A program made the position numbers and the translations under genes. The notes below the pieces were generated by a model that searched no databases, had not been told where the DNA came from, and was given only the letters and a program-made list of their open reading frames with translations. Below, in pieces: positions 43,983-51,392 of a stretch of 64,000 nucleotides of DNA (the first letter of the stretch is position 1; each line of letters starts with the position of its first letter). Source of the DNA: Actinophytocola gossypii (GTDB lineage: Bacteria; Actinomycetota; Actinomycetes; Mycobacteriales; Pseudonocardiaceae); assembly GCF_025165815.1 (NCBI RefSeq), contig NZ_JAFFZE010000010.1:124001-188000 (forward strand). The letters run 5' to 3'.

Positions 43983-43999
43983 CCCCGCGAGGAGTGCGC

Positions 44000-45529
44000 A
44001 TGCCCGCCTGGCTGTCCGACGCCGTGCTGTACCAGATCTACCCGCAGAGCTTCGCGGACAGCAACGGCGACGGCATCGGCGACCTGACCGGCGTGGAGTC
44101 CAAACTGGACTACCTGGCCTGGCTCGGCGTGAACACCGTGTGGCTCAACCCGTGCTTCGTCTCGCCGATGGGCGACGCCGGCTACGACGTGGCCGACTAC
44201 TACACGATCGACCCGCGCTACGGCACCAACGACGACCTGGGCAAGCTGGTCGAGACAGCCGGGCGGCGCGGCATCCGGGTGCTGCTCGACCTGGTCGCCG
44301 GGCACACGTCCGACCAGCACCCGTGGTTCCGGCACTCGGCGAACGACCCGGACGACCACCGCTACATCTGGTCGGACCGCCAGACCGAGGGGTTCCAGCC
44401 GTCGCCGGGCAGCCGCGAGGGCTTCTACCTGCCGAACTTCTTCCCGGTGCAGCCCGCGCTGAACTTCGGCTACGCGCGGATGGACGACGCCGAGCCGTGG
44501 CGCCAGCCGGTGGACGCCGAGGGCCCGCGGGCCAACCGCCAGGCGCTGCGCGACATCATGGACCACTGGCTGTCGCTCGGCGTGTCCGGTTTCCGCGTGG
44601 ACATGGCGTCCTCGCTGGTGAAGGACGACGCCGGCAAGGCGGAGACGGCGAAGCTGTGGCGGGAGCTGCGCGGCTGGATCGACACCGCGCACCCGGAGGC
44701 GGCGCTGCTGAGCGAGTGGGCGCAGCCGCAGGTGTCGGTGCCGGCGGGGTTCCACGCGGACTTCTTCCTGCACTTCGGGTCCAGCCAGGCCTACCGCTCG
44801 CTGTTCCACAACGGAGCCGTGTACGACGACACCTGGCGGCCGCGGCCGTGCTTCTTCGACGCCTCCGGTGCGGGCTCGATCGCCGACTTCCTCGCCGAGT
44901 GGGCTACCGCGACGAGCGTGATCGGCCCGGACGGGCACGTCATCCTGCCGACGTCCAACCACGACTTCCCGCGCCTGGTCGCCGGCACCCGCACGCCAGA
45001 GCAGGCGCGCGCGGCGCTGGTGTTCCTGCTGACCTGGCAGACGCTGCCGGCGATCTACTACGGCGACGAGATCGGCATGCAGTACCAGCCTGGCCTGCCG
45101 GACCACGAGGGCAGCGCGATCGGCGCGCTGGCCGACGGGCACAACCGGGCCGGCTCCCGCACGCCGATGCAGTGGGACGCGACCGACCCGGAGGTTACCT
45201 ACCTGCCGCCGCACCCGTCGCCGGATCGCCCGAACGTCGCCGACCAGCGGGCCGACCCGGACTCGCTGCTGAACCTGGTGCGCGAGCTGATCACGCTGCG
45301 CCGGGCGAACTCCGCGCTCGGTCCGACGGGTGGGGTGGAGATCGTCAACCCGGGCTACCCGTTCGTGTACCGGCGGGGCGGGGAGTTCACGGTCGCGGTC
45401 AACCCGAGCTTCACCCCGGCGACCGTGGACATCCCGATGCCGGGCGCGCAGGTGATCGGCCGGGGCGCGACCCACGAACGCGACCGGTTGCACCTTGATC
45501 GGTTCGGCTACGCGGTGTTCCGCCGCTGA
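44000..45529 (+). CDS. GH13 alpha-glucosidase-type enzyme
   Basis: 509 aa, cytosolic. Typical GH13 start VLYQIYPQSFADSNGDGIGDL; catalytic Asp in SGFRVDMASS, Glu in LLSEWAQPQ, Asp in TSNHDFPR. Resembles oligo-1,6-glucosidase/alpha-glucosidase or trehalose-hydrolase groups; specificity is not clear from sequence. ATG 44000 has GAGGAG six bases upstream and follows the GH39 stop by 17 bases, so both form one operon under LacI-type control. Confidence 0.88.
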   Translation: MPAWLSDAVLYQIYPQSFADSNGDGIGDLTGVESKLDYLAWLGVNTVWLNPCFVSPMGDAGYDVADYYTIDPRYGTNDDLGKLVETAGRRGIRVLLDLVAGHTSDQHPWFRHSANDPDDHRYIWSDRQTEGFQPSPGSREGFYLPNFFPVQPALNFGYARMDDAEPWRQPVDAEGPRANRQALRDIMDHWLSLGVSGFRVDMASSLVKDDAGKAETAKLWRELRGWIDTAHPEAALLSEWAQPQVSVPAGFHADFFLHFGSSQAYRSLFHNGAVYDDTWRPRPCFFDASGAGSIADFLAEWATATSVIGPDGHVILPTSNHDFPRLVAGTRTPEQARAALVFLLTWQTLPAIYYGDEIGMQYQPGLPDHEGSAIGALADGHNRAGSRTPMQWDATDPEVTYLPPHPSPDRPNVADQRADPDSLLNLVRELITLRRANSALGPTGGVEIVNPGYPFVYRRGGEFTVAVNPSFTPATVDIPMPGAQVIGRGATHERDRLHLDRFGYAVFRR

Positions 45530-45561
45530 CCGGATCGTGGGACGGGCCCGGGCGCCGGTCG

Positions 45562-45567
45562 TAGGCT
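45562..45567 (+). promoter_or_regulatory. -10 element of a probable leaderless lysE-type mRNA
   Basis: TAGGCT ends six bases before ATG 45574, the TANNNT-N6-ATG spacing of actinobacterial leaderless transcripts. No ribosome site is present. Confidence 0.45.
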
Positions 45568-45573
45568 GGCCGC

Positions 45574-46215
45574 ATGGTGAGCTGGGCTGCGGTGGCGGGG
45601 ATAGCGCTGGTGGAGCTGGGCCTGGTGCTCACCCCGGGGCCGAACATGATCTACCTGGTGTCCCGGTCCATCACCCAGGGCAGGCGCGCGGGCCTGGTGT
45701 CGCTGCTCGGCGTCGCGGTCGGGTTCCTCGTCTACCTGGCGGCCGCGACCGCCGGGCTGACCGCGATCTTCCTCGCGGTGCCGGCGGCGTACACCGCGCT
45801 CAAGATCGCCGGCGCGGCGTACCTGCTGTACCTGGCGTGGCAGGCGGTCCGCCCCGGCGGCCGCTCCGCGTTCGAGCCGGGGGAGCTCACCGCGGACCGG
45901 CCGCGTCGGCTGTTCGCCATGGGACTGGTGACGAACCTGCTGAACCCGAAGATCGCGGTGCTCTACGTCGCGCTGCTGCCGCAGTTCATCGACCACACGC
46001 GCGGATCGGTGGCACTGCAGAGCCTGACGCTCGGCTCGGTCCAGATCGCGGTGGCGCTGCTGGTGAACGGGCTGATCGTGCTCGGCGCGGGCTCGCTGGC
46101 CCGGTTCCTGGCCGCCCGGCCGCTGTGGCTGCGGGTCCAGCGCTACCTGATGGGCGGCGTGCTGGGCGCGCTCGCGGTCCGGCTCGCCACCGACCGCTCG
46201 CCCGCCCCGGCCTGA
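45574..46215 (+). CDS. LysE-family translocator
   Basis: 213 aa, six hydrophobic segments. LysE/RhtB signature near the start: ELGLVLTPGPNMIYLVSRSITQG; further NLLNPKIAVLYVALLPQF. Probably exports amino acids or related compounds; substrate unknown. Likely leaderless (see 45562). Confidence 0.9.
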   Translation: MVSWAAVAGIALVELGLVLTPGPNMIYLVSRSITQGRRAGLVSLLGVAVGFLVYLAAATAGLTAIFLAVPAAYTALKIAGAAYLLYLAWQAVRPGGRSAFEPGELTADRPRRLFAMGLVTNLLNPKIAVLYVALLPQFIDHTRGSVALQSLTLGSVQIAVALLVNGLIVLGAGSLARFLAARPLWLRVQRYLMGGVLGALAVRLATDRSPAPA

Positions 46216-46251
46216 CCGTGCTCCGGACGCCGGGGCGCTGGCCGAATCCGT

Positions 46252-46257
46252 TAGCGT
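46252..46257 (+). promoter_or_regulatory. -10 element of a probable leaderless NTF2-like mRNA
   Basis: TAGCGT ends six bases before ATG 46264, same spacing as the preceding gene. No ribosome site. Confidence 0.45.
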
Positions 46258-46263
46258 GACCGC

Positions 46264-46689
46264 ATGCTCCAGACCGACACGGCCGAGTTCGTCCGCCGGT
46301 TCGCCGACGCGTGGTCGGCGCCGACCGTGGCGGGGTTGGTCGCACTCACCCATCCGGACGCCACGTTCGTCCAGCCGCTGTTCACCGTCGCGCGCGGGCA
46401 CGACCGCCTGTCGAACGTCCTGGACGAGCTGCTGCAGACCATTCCGGACCTGCGCGGCGAGGTGCTGAACTGGGCGGCGGCCGGGGACGACACGGTGTTC
46501 GTGGAGCTGCGGTTGTCCGGCACCTTCGGGCGTCGCCCAATCGAGTGGATCACGGTCGACAAGATCGTGCTCCGGGACGGTCTGGTCGCGGAGCGGACGG
46601 CCAACTTCGACGGGCTGCGGCTGCTCGGCGCCCTCGCGCGCCGGCCCCGCGGGTGGCCGGTCTGGCTCAAGGCCAAGCTGGACCGCTGA
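46264..46689 (+). CDS. SnoaL/NTF2-like family protein
   Basis: 141 aa. Typical SnoaL-like layout: FVRRFADAWSAPTVAGLVALTHPDATFVQP, then four beta-strand segments including TVFVELRLSGTF and EWITVDKIVLRDGLVAE. Could be an isomerase, hydrolase or simply a small-molecule-binding fold; no specific catalytic set is evident. Confidence 0.75.
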   Translation: MLQTDTAEFVRRFADAWSAPTVAGLVALTHPDATFVQPLFTVARGHDRLSNVLDELLQTIPDLRGEVLNWAAAGDDTVFVELRLSGTFGRRPIEWITVDKIVLRDGLVAERTANFDGLRLLGALARRPRGWPVWLKAKLDR

Positions 46690-46860
46690 GGTTCGCCGTT
46701 TCGGCCGGGCGTATCTGGGTGGACCGGGGGTACTCCTGTTAGTAACAATCGGTTGGAAAGTTTCGATGAAACCTACGGGGATCAGTGAACGTCCAACGAT
46801 TTGTCAGTGTCGAGTGCTACAACAGACTCGCAGGAGAGCCGAGTAGGACCGGGGAACACC

Positions 46861-47133
46861 ATGCGCGCCCGAGCCGCACTGCCAGAAGGTCTGAACCACC
46901 GTGCCCTGTCGATGCTCCGCGCGGCGGTTGACGGCCGGGCGACGATCAGTTGCAGCAGTGAGCCGGACCTGTTCATCGACGACGTTCCCTGCTGTGACCA
47001 GTACACGGCGCACACGCTCGCGCACGCCGGGCTGATCGAGCCGGCGACCCGCGGCGCGCTCGGCGAGCTGGTGCCTGCGCGGGTGACCGAGGCCGGCAAG
47101 GCCGCGCTGGAGCCGGCGCCCGCGGCTGCCTGA
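46861..47133 (+). CDS. Small winged-helix-like hypothetical protein
   Basis: 90 aa. LNHRALSMLRAAVDGRATIS then Cys-containing CSSEPDLFIDDVPCC and YTAHTLAHAGLIEPA, and TEAGKAAL, suggest a winged-helix fold with extra Cys. Similar proteins recur in Pseudonocardiaceae (recollection). GGGGAA precedes ATG 46861. A perfect short inverted repeat, GTTTC-GAT-GAAAC, lies at 46760-46772. Function unknown. Confidence 0.65.
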   Translation: MRARAALPEGLNHRALSMLRAAVDGRATISCSSEPDLFIDDVPCCDQYTAHTLAHAGLIEPATRGALGELVPARVTEAGKAALEPAPAAA

Positions 47134-47150
47134 AACTTTTTCTTCGTACT

Positions 47151-47185
47151 CGAAAGGGGCGCCCCTCGGGAGGGCGCCCCTTTCG
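47151..47185. terminator. Perfect 14-bp hairpin terminator
   Basis: CGAAAGGGGCGCCC (47151-47164) and GGGCGCCCCTTTCG (47172-47185), 7-base loop, 17 bases after the small winged-helix gene's stop. The T-run lies before rather than after the stem in the rightward sense; a bidirectional intrinsic terminator is still likely. Confidence 0.82.
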
Positions 47186-47230
47186 CGTGTAACCCTTCGG
47201 TGGCGTTTGAGCACGTTCCGTTAGAGCGGT

Positions 47231-47608
47231 CTACGAGCGCTGGTCGACCCGCAGTGGATGATTCTCCGGAATCTGCACCAGCACGATGCGCAACCCGTCC
47301 GGATCGGCGATCCACATCTCCAGCAACCCCCACGGCTCCTCCCTCGGCTCCCGCACGATCGGCACCCCGCGCTCGGCGAGTTCGCGCGCGGTGGCGTCGA
47401 GGTCGCGGACCTGGAGCCACAGGACGGTGTCCTGCCCCGGCCCGGTCGAACCGCGCCCGGACACCTCGAGCAGCCCGTTGCCGAGGAAGAACACGGTGCC
47501 ACCCGGGAACTCCCGGTAGATCGCGAGGCCGAGGGTGTCGCGGTAGAAGGCGAGTGACCGCTCGGGGTCCAGTGGCCGCACGATCATCCGGCTGCGAAGA
47601 AACTCCAT
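47231..47608 (-). CDS. VOC family (glyoxalase/dioxygenase-fold) protein
   Basis: 125 aa. Two beta-alpha-beta-beta-beta modules: MIVRPLDPERSLAFYRDTLG and LQVRDLDATARELAERG, with IADPDGLRIVLVQIP at the end. Single-domain VOC proteins act as metal-dependent lyases, dioxygenases or drug-binding resistance proteins; no assignment is possible here. Confidence 0.85.
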   Translation of the reverse strand: MEFLRSRMIVRPLDPERSLAFYRDTLGLAIYREFPGGTVFFLGNGLLEVSGRGSTGPGQDTVLWLQVRDLDATARELAERGVPIVREPREEPWGLLEMWIADPDGLRIVLVQIPENHPLRVDQRS

Positions 47609-47627
47609 GCTCCCAGCATGCCGGGTC

Positions 47628-47656
47628 GGGGGCGGTCCCGCGTGGGAACCGCCCCC
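47628..47656 (-). terminator. Hairpin downstream of the EF-Tu gene
   Basis: GGGGGCGGTCCC (47628-47639) pairs with GGGAACCGCCCCC (47644-47656) with one bulged base and a 4-base loop. It lies just past the EF-Tu stop (47662) in the leftward direction. Confidence 0.75.
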
Positions 47657-47661
47657 GGGGT

Positions 47662-48849
47662 TCAGTCGAGCAACGCCGCGACCGTGCCGGCGCCAACCGT
47701 CCGGCCGCCCTCGCGGATCGCGAACCCGAGCCCGACGTCCATCGCGATCGGTTGGCCCAGTCGGACCGTCAGCTCCACCGAGTCACCCGGCAGCGCGACC
47801 CGGGCGTCACTCAAGGTGACCTCGCCGACGACGTCGGCGGTCCGGAAGTGGAACTGCGGCCGGTAGGTGGACCCGAACCCGGTGCGCCGGCCGCCCTCGT
47901 CGGCGGACAGCAGGTACACGTGCGCACCGAACGTGGTGTGCGGCGCGACGCTGCCCGGCGCGCAGAGCACCTGGCCGCGCCGCACCTCCTCCCGGCGCAC
48001 CCCGCGCAGCAGCACCGCCGCGTTGTCCCCCGCCTCGGCGCGAGCGAGCGACTTGCCGAACGTCTCCAGCCCGGTGGCCACCGTGGTCCGTCCCGCTCCG
48101 AGGCCCACGACCTCGACCGGGTCGCCGATCGCGATCGCGCCCTGCTCCACGGCACCGGTCACCACGGTGCCCCGGCCGCTGATGGTCAGCACGTTCTCGA
48201 TCGGCAGCAGGAACGGCCGGTCCAGCGCCCGCACCGGCAGCGGCACGTGCTCGTCGACCGCGGCCAGCAGCTCGACCACGCTCCTGGTCCACCTCGGCTC
48301 ACCGTTCAGCGCGCCCAGGCCGGACACCGGCACGATCGGCACCGTGTCGCCGTCGTACCCGTACTGGGACAACAGCTCACGCAGCTCCAGCTCGACCAGG
48401 TCCAGCAGGTCCTGGTCGCCCACCAGGTCGGCCTTGTTCAGCGCGACGACCACGTGCGGCACGCCGATCCGCCTGGCCAGCACCACGTGCTCCCGCGTCT
48501 GCGGCATGGCCCCGTCCTCGGCGGAGACCACCAGGATCGCCGCGTCCAGCTGGGCGGCGCCGGTGATCATGTTCTTCACGTAGTCCGCGTGGCCGGGCAT
48601 GTCGACGTGGGCGTAGTGCCGGGTGGCCGTCTCGTACTCGACGTGGGCGATGTTGATGGTGATGCCGCGGGCCTGCTCCTCCGGGGCGCGGTCGATGCCG
48701 GCGAACGCGACGACCTCCGTGGTGGCCGGGTCGAGCTCGGCGAGCACCTTGGTGATCGCCGAGGTGAGCGTGGTCTTGCCGTGGTCGACGTGGCCCATGG
48801 TGCCGATGTTCAGGTGCGGCTTGGTCCGCACGTACTCCTGCTTGCGCAT
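47662..48849 (-). CDS. tuf: Elongation factor Tu, divergent Tuf3-like paralogue
   Basis: 395 aa GTPase delivering aminoacyl-tRNA. G motifs: [16 protein letters not shown] (Met replacing the usual Cys of DCPGH), NKAD, SGL. Domains 2 and 3 align without gaps with my memory of E. coli EF-Tu in the regions checked. It differs from housekeeping actinobacterial EF-Tu and resembles Streptomyces Tuf3 (start [16 protein letters not shown]). At E. coli G275 it has Ala, and at Q124 Arg, positions tied to GE2270A and kirromycin resistance. No rps/fus neighbours, so it is not the main tuf. AAGGA lies eight bases before ATG 48849, below a strong hairpin. Confidence 0.92.
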   Translation of the reverse strand: MRKQEYVRTKPHLNIGTMGHVDHGKTTLTSAITKVLAELDPATTEVVAFAGIDRAPEEQARGITINIAHVEYETATRHYAHVDMPGHADYVKNMITGAAQLDAAILVVSAEDGAMPQTREHVVLARRIGVPHVVVALNKADLVGDQDLLDLVELELRELLSQYGYDGDTVPIVPVSGLGALNGEPRWTRSVVELLAAVDEHVPLPVRALDRPFLLPIENVLTISGRGTVVTGAVEQGAIAIGDPVEVVGLGAGRTTVATGLETFGKSLARAEAGDNAAVLLRGVRREEVRRGQVLCAPGSVAPHTTFGAHVYLLSADEGGRRTGFGSTYRPQFHFRTADVVGEVTLSDARVALPGDSVELTVRLGQPIAMDVGLGFAIREGGRTVGAGTVAALLD

Positions 48850-48877
48850 CGCGAAAGTCCTTGGGTGAAAGACATGG

Positions 48878-48917
48878 GGGAACCCACGGGAGGACCCACC
48901 CTCCCCGGTGGGTTCCC
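48878..48917 (-). promoter_or_regulatory. Strong leader stem-loop before the EF-Tu gene
   Basis: Arms GGGAACCCAC (48878-48887) + GGGAGG (48888-48893) pair with CCTCCC (48900-48905) + GTGGGTTCCC (48908-48917), giving 16 bp with a 2-base bulge and 6-base loop. It ends about 29 bases before the EF-Tu ATG. Candidate attenuator or translational control element. Confidence 0.72.
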
Positions 48918-49082
48918 GGACGGATGCGTTCGCGAGGAGGGTCAGCGTCGAGCGCCGGCCAGCCACGATGCGGCCACGACCGCACCCGGCAGGCCGAAGC
49001 CCGCGGATGTATCGGCCGTGCCTGCCAGGAACATGCGGGCGAGCATGCCAGCCGAACCGGTTGCGCGCACCCGAGTTTCGGC

Positions 49083-51185
49083 TCAGCGGTCGAAGCGGCG
49101 CTCGGTCTCGCCCGGAGTGCCGGCGGCTCCGGTGTGCTCGCCCTGGACCAGGTCGGCGCCGATGTCGCGCCACCAGTCGAGCTGGGGTCCGGTGTGCACG
49201 TCGCCGACGATCAGTTGGGTGCCGTTCTCCCGGACCAGCGGAACCAGCTGCCGGATCGACCGGGTGAACAGCGAGTCCTCGCCCTGCCGCCGTACCCGGG
49301 ACACCACGCCGGACGACATCTTCACCGCGACCACCGGGAGGTCCTCCAGGCAGGCCAGGTCACCCCGGGTGTTGCCGAACTCGTAGAGCACCACGGCGAC
49401 GCCGACGTCCTGCAGTACCTCCAGGTTGTCCTCGGCCATCCCGTCGTGCTGGCACAGCGCCCGCACCGGCATCCCCAGCCGCAGCCGGTCCGGCTCGACG
49501 CCGGTGTCGGCGAGCACATCGCGCACGGTCGCGATCAGGTCGGGGTCGGCGGCCAGGTCCGAGCTCAGCTCCACGTACAGCTTCGGCACCCCGCTGTCGT
49601 GCCGGTCGCTCCACGTACGCAGCTGCGCACACCCACGCTCCAGTATCCACCGGCCGATCGGCAGCGCGAGGCCGGTCTCGGACAGCGCGTCCAGGCACTG
49701 CTCGTGGTCCAGTGGGCCCTGCTCCTCGTGGTCCCAGCGCAGCAGCGCCTGGACCGCGACCAGCTCGCGGGTCTCGCTGGACACCAGCGGCTGGTACTCG
49801 AGGTCGATCTCACCGTTCTCCCACGCGCCGGGCATCGAGCTGGCGAGGGAGAACCGCGCGCGGTCGCGTTCGTTGGCCTCCAGGTCGACCAGGCCCCACT
49901 GGCGACGGCCGCTGCTCTTGAGGCGCTGCAACGTGATGTCGGTGGCGCGCAGGACGTTCACCGGCAGCGTGTCCGGCGGCGGGCGGTGCATGACCGCGAT
50001 GCTGGCGGTGGCCGCGATGCCCCGCTCCCCCAGGTAGACCGGCTCGGCCAGGTCGTCGTTGATCCGCGCGGCCAGCATCTCGACGCTCGGCGTGGTCGCG
50101 GTGTTCTCCACCAGGACGGCGAACTCGTCGCCGTCGAACCGGGCGACCGTCGCCTTCTCGCCGTCGAAGACGTCCCGCAGGCGGGCGGCGACGGCGTGCA
50201 GGAGGCGGTCGCCCGCCTCACGGCCGAGACCGTTGTTGATGGCGCGGAAGCCGTCGAGGTCGAGGTGGAAGACCGTCACGTCCTCGTGCGATCGCTTGCC
50301 GCGCAACGCCTCCTCGAGCCGGCCGAGGAACCGGGGCCGGTTCGCCAGGCCGGTCAGGGCGTCGTGGGTGGCCTGGAACTGGAGCTGGCCCTCCAGCAGC
50401 TGCTTGTCCGACACGTCCTCGGCGGAGGTGACGTAGTAGCGCGGGGTGCCGTCCGGGTCGCGCAGCACGGACGCGGACAGGAAGACCACGGCGTCGTCGC
50501 CGTCCTGGCGCAGGAGTCGTCTTCGCTCGCGGAACGGGAGCGCGTCCTCCTCCAGCAGCACCTGGTAGCGCATCTTGAGGTAGTCGGCGTCCTCGGCGTG
50601 GAAGAGGTCCTCGACCCGGTTGGCGGGGAGCTTTCCCCTGCGGTGGCCCAGGATGTCGGCCAGCGCGCGGTTGGTGCGGATGAGCGTGCCGTCCAGCGCG
50701 CTGATCGCCATGCCCACCGACGAGCTGGTGAAGATCTCCTCGAACCGCGCCTCGCTGTCCGACAGCGCGCGCTCGGCGTTCTCCCTGGCCTGGATCAGCG
50801 CGCGGGTCAGGCCCTCCTGCTCGTCGTAGAGCTTCTTGCGCATGCCGTCGCTGAACCCGCGGGCCATCGCGCTGAAGACGTGCACGAGCTTGTCGGCGGC
50901 GTCGTCGATGCCAGCGAGCTCAGGCAGTTGAGGCATTCCCGTCCCCAGTACCGTTATCGACCTCTCGACACACTCGGAACTGGTCAGCCCCAGTCCCACC
51001 AACCGTTTCGCGACGGCCGACACCGGCTCCGCGTCGAACGGTGCCGTCGTCAGCGTGTGCAGGACGTCGTCGAGCGCGGCCTTCAGCTCATGCTCGACTT
51101 CGTCGGCTGACCGCGCGATGTAGATGACCCGAGCCAGCGCCCCCGCCCACTCACTGACCAGCTCAGATCGATCCACCGGAGCCAT
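49083..51185 (-). CDS. PAS-GGDEF-EAL protein with degenerate catalytic motifs
   Basis: 700 aa, cytosolic. N-terminal helical region (1-140), PAS (about 145-265: [21 protein letters not shown]), GGDEF (about 270-435) and EAL (about 445-690). The GGDEF signature is DGDEF (FDGDEFAVL). In the EAL domain the signature is QAL (AVQALLRW), the DDFGTG-type block reads [10 protein letters not shown], and the KID block VKM, so phosphodiesterase activity is improbable. The protein may bind rather than turn over nucleotides, or keep weak cyclase activity. c-di-GMP controls development in streptomycetes; a similar role here is inference. Confidence 0.88.
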   Translation of the reverse strand: MAPVDRSELVSEWAGALARVIYIARSADEVEHELKAALDDVLHTLTTAPFDAEPVSAVAKRLVGLGLTSSECVERSITVLGTGMPQLPELAGIDDAADKLVHVFSAMARGFSDGMRKKLYDEQEGLTRALIQARENAERALSDSEARFEEIFTSSSVGMAISALDGTLIRTNRALADILGHRRGKLPANRVEDLFHAEDADYLKMRYQVLLEEDALPFRERRRLLRQDGDDAVVFLSASVLRDPDGTPRYYVTSAEDVSDKQLLEGQLQFQATHDALTGLANRPRFLGRLEEALRGKRSHEDVTVFHLDLDGFRAINNGLGREAGDRLLHAVAARLRDVFDGEKATVARFDGDEFAVLVENTATTPSVEMLAARINDDLAEPVYLGERGIAATASIAVMHRPPPDTLPVNVLRATDITLQRLKSSGRRQWGLVDLEANERDRARFSLASSMPGAWENGEIDLEYQPLVSSETRELVAVQALLRWDHEEQGPLDHEQCLDALSETGLALPIGRWILERGCAQLRTWSDRHDSGVPKLYVELSSDLAADPDLIATVRDVLADTGVEPDRLRLGMPVRALCQHDGMAEDNLEVLQDVGVAVVLYEFGNTRGDLACLEDLPVVAVKMSSGVVSRVRRQGEDSLFTRSIRQLVPLVRENGTQLIVGDVHTGPQLDWWRDIGADLVQGEHTGAAGTPGETERRFDR

Positions 51186-51392
51186 CCATAGGCCAAGTCA
51201 TCGGGTTTCTCGTCGTCCTTCTCCGGTGAGCCGCTGGTTGACGTTACCAGTGGACTTGTCACTCGCTCTGCACCCAAACGGGCACCTTGTGTCCGGGCCG
51301 ATACATACCCTATGTGTTCGCGACTGCGCCGAACGGGTGAAATGCGACCCGAACGGCCCTCTTGATCGTGGAAGAAACCGGAGAAATCCGGG

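Noticed and set aside
47231-47608. Bleomycin-type resistance gene
   Set aside because: VOC fold alone does not show drug binding, and no biosynthetic or resistance context is present.
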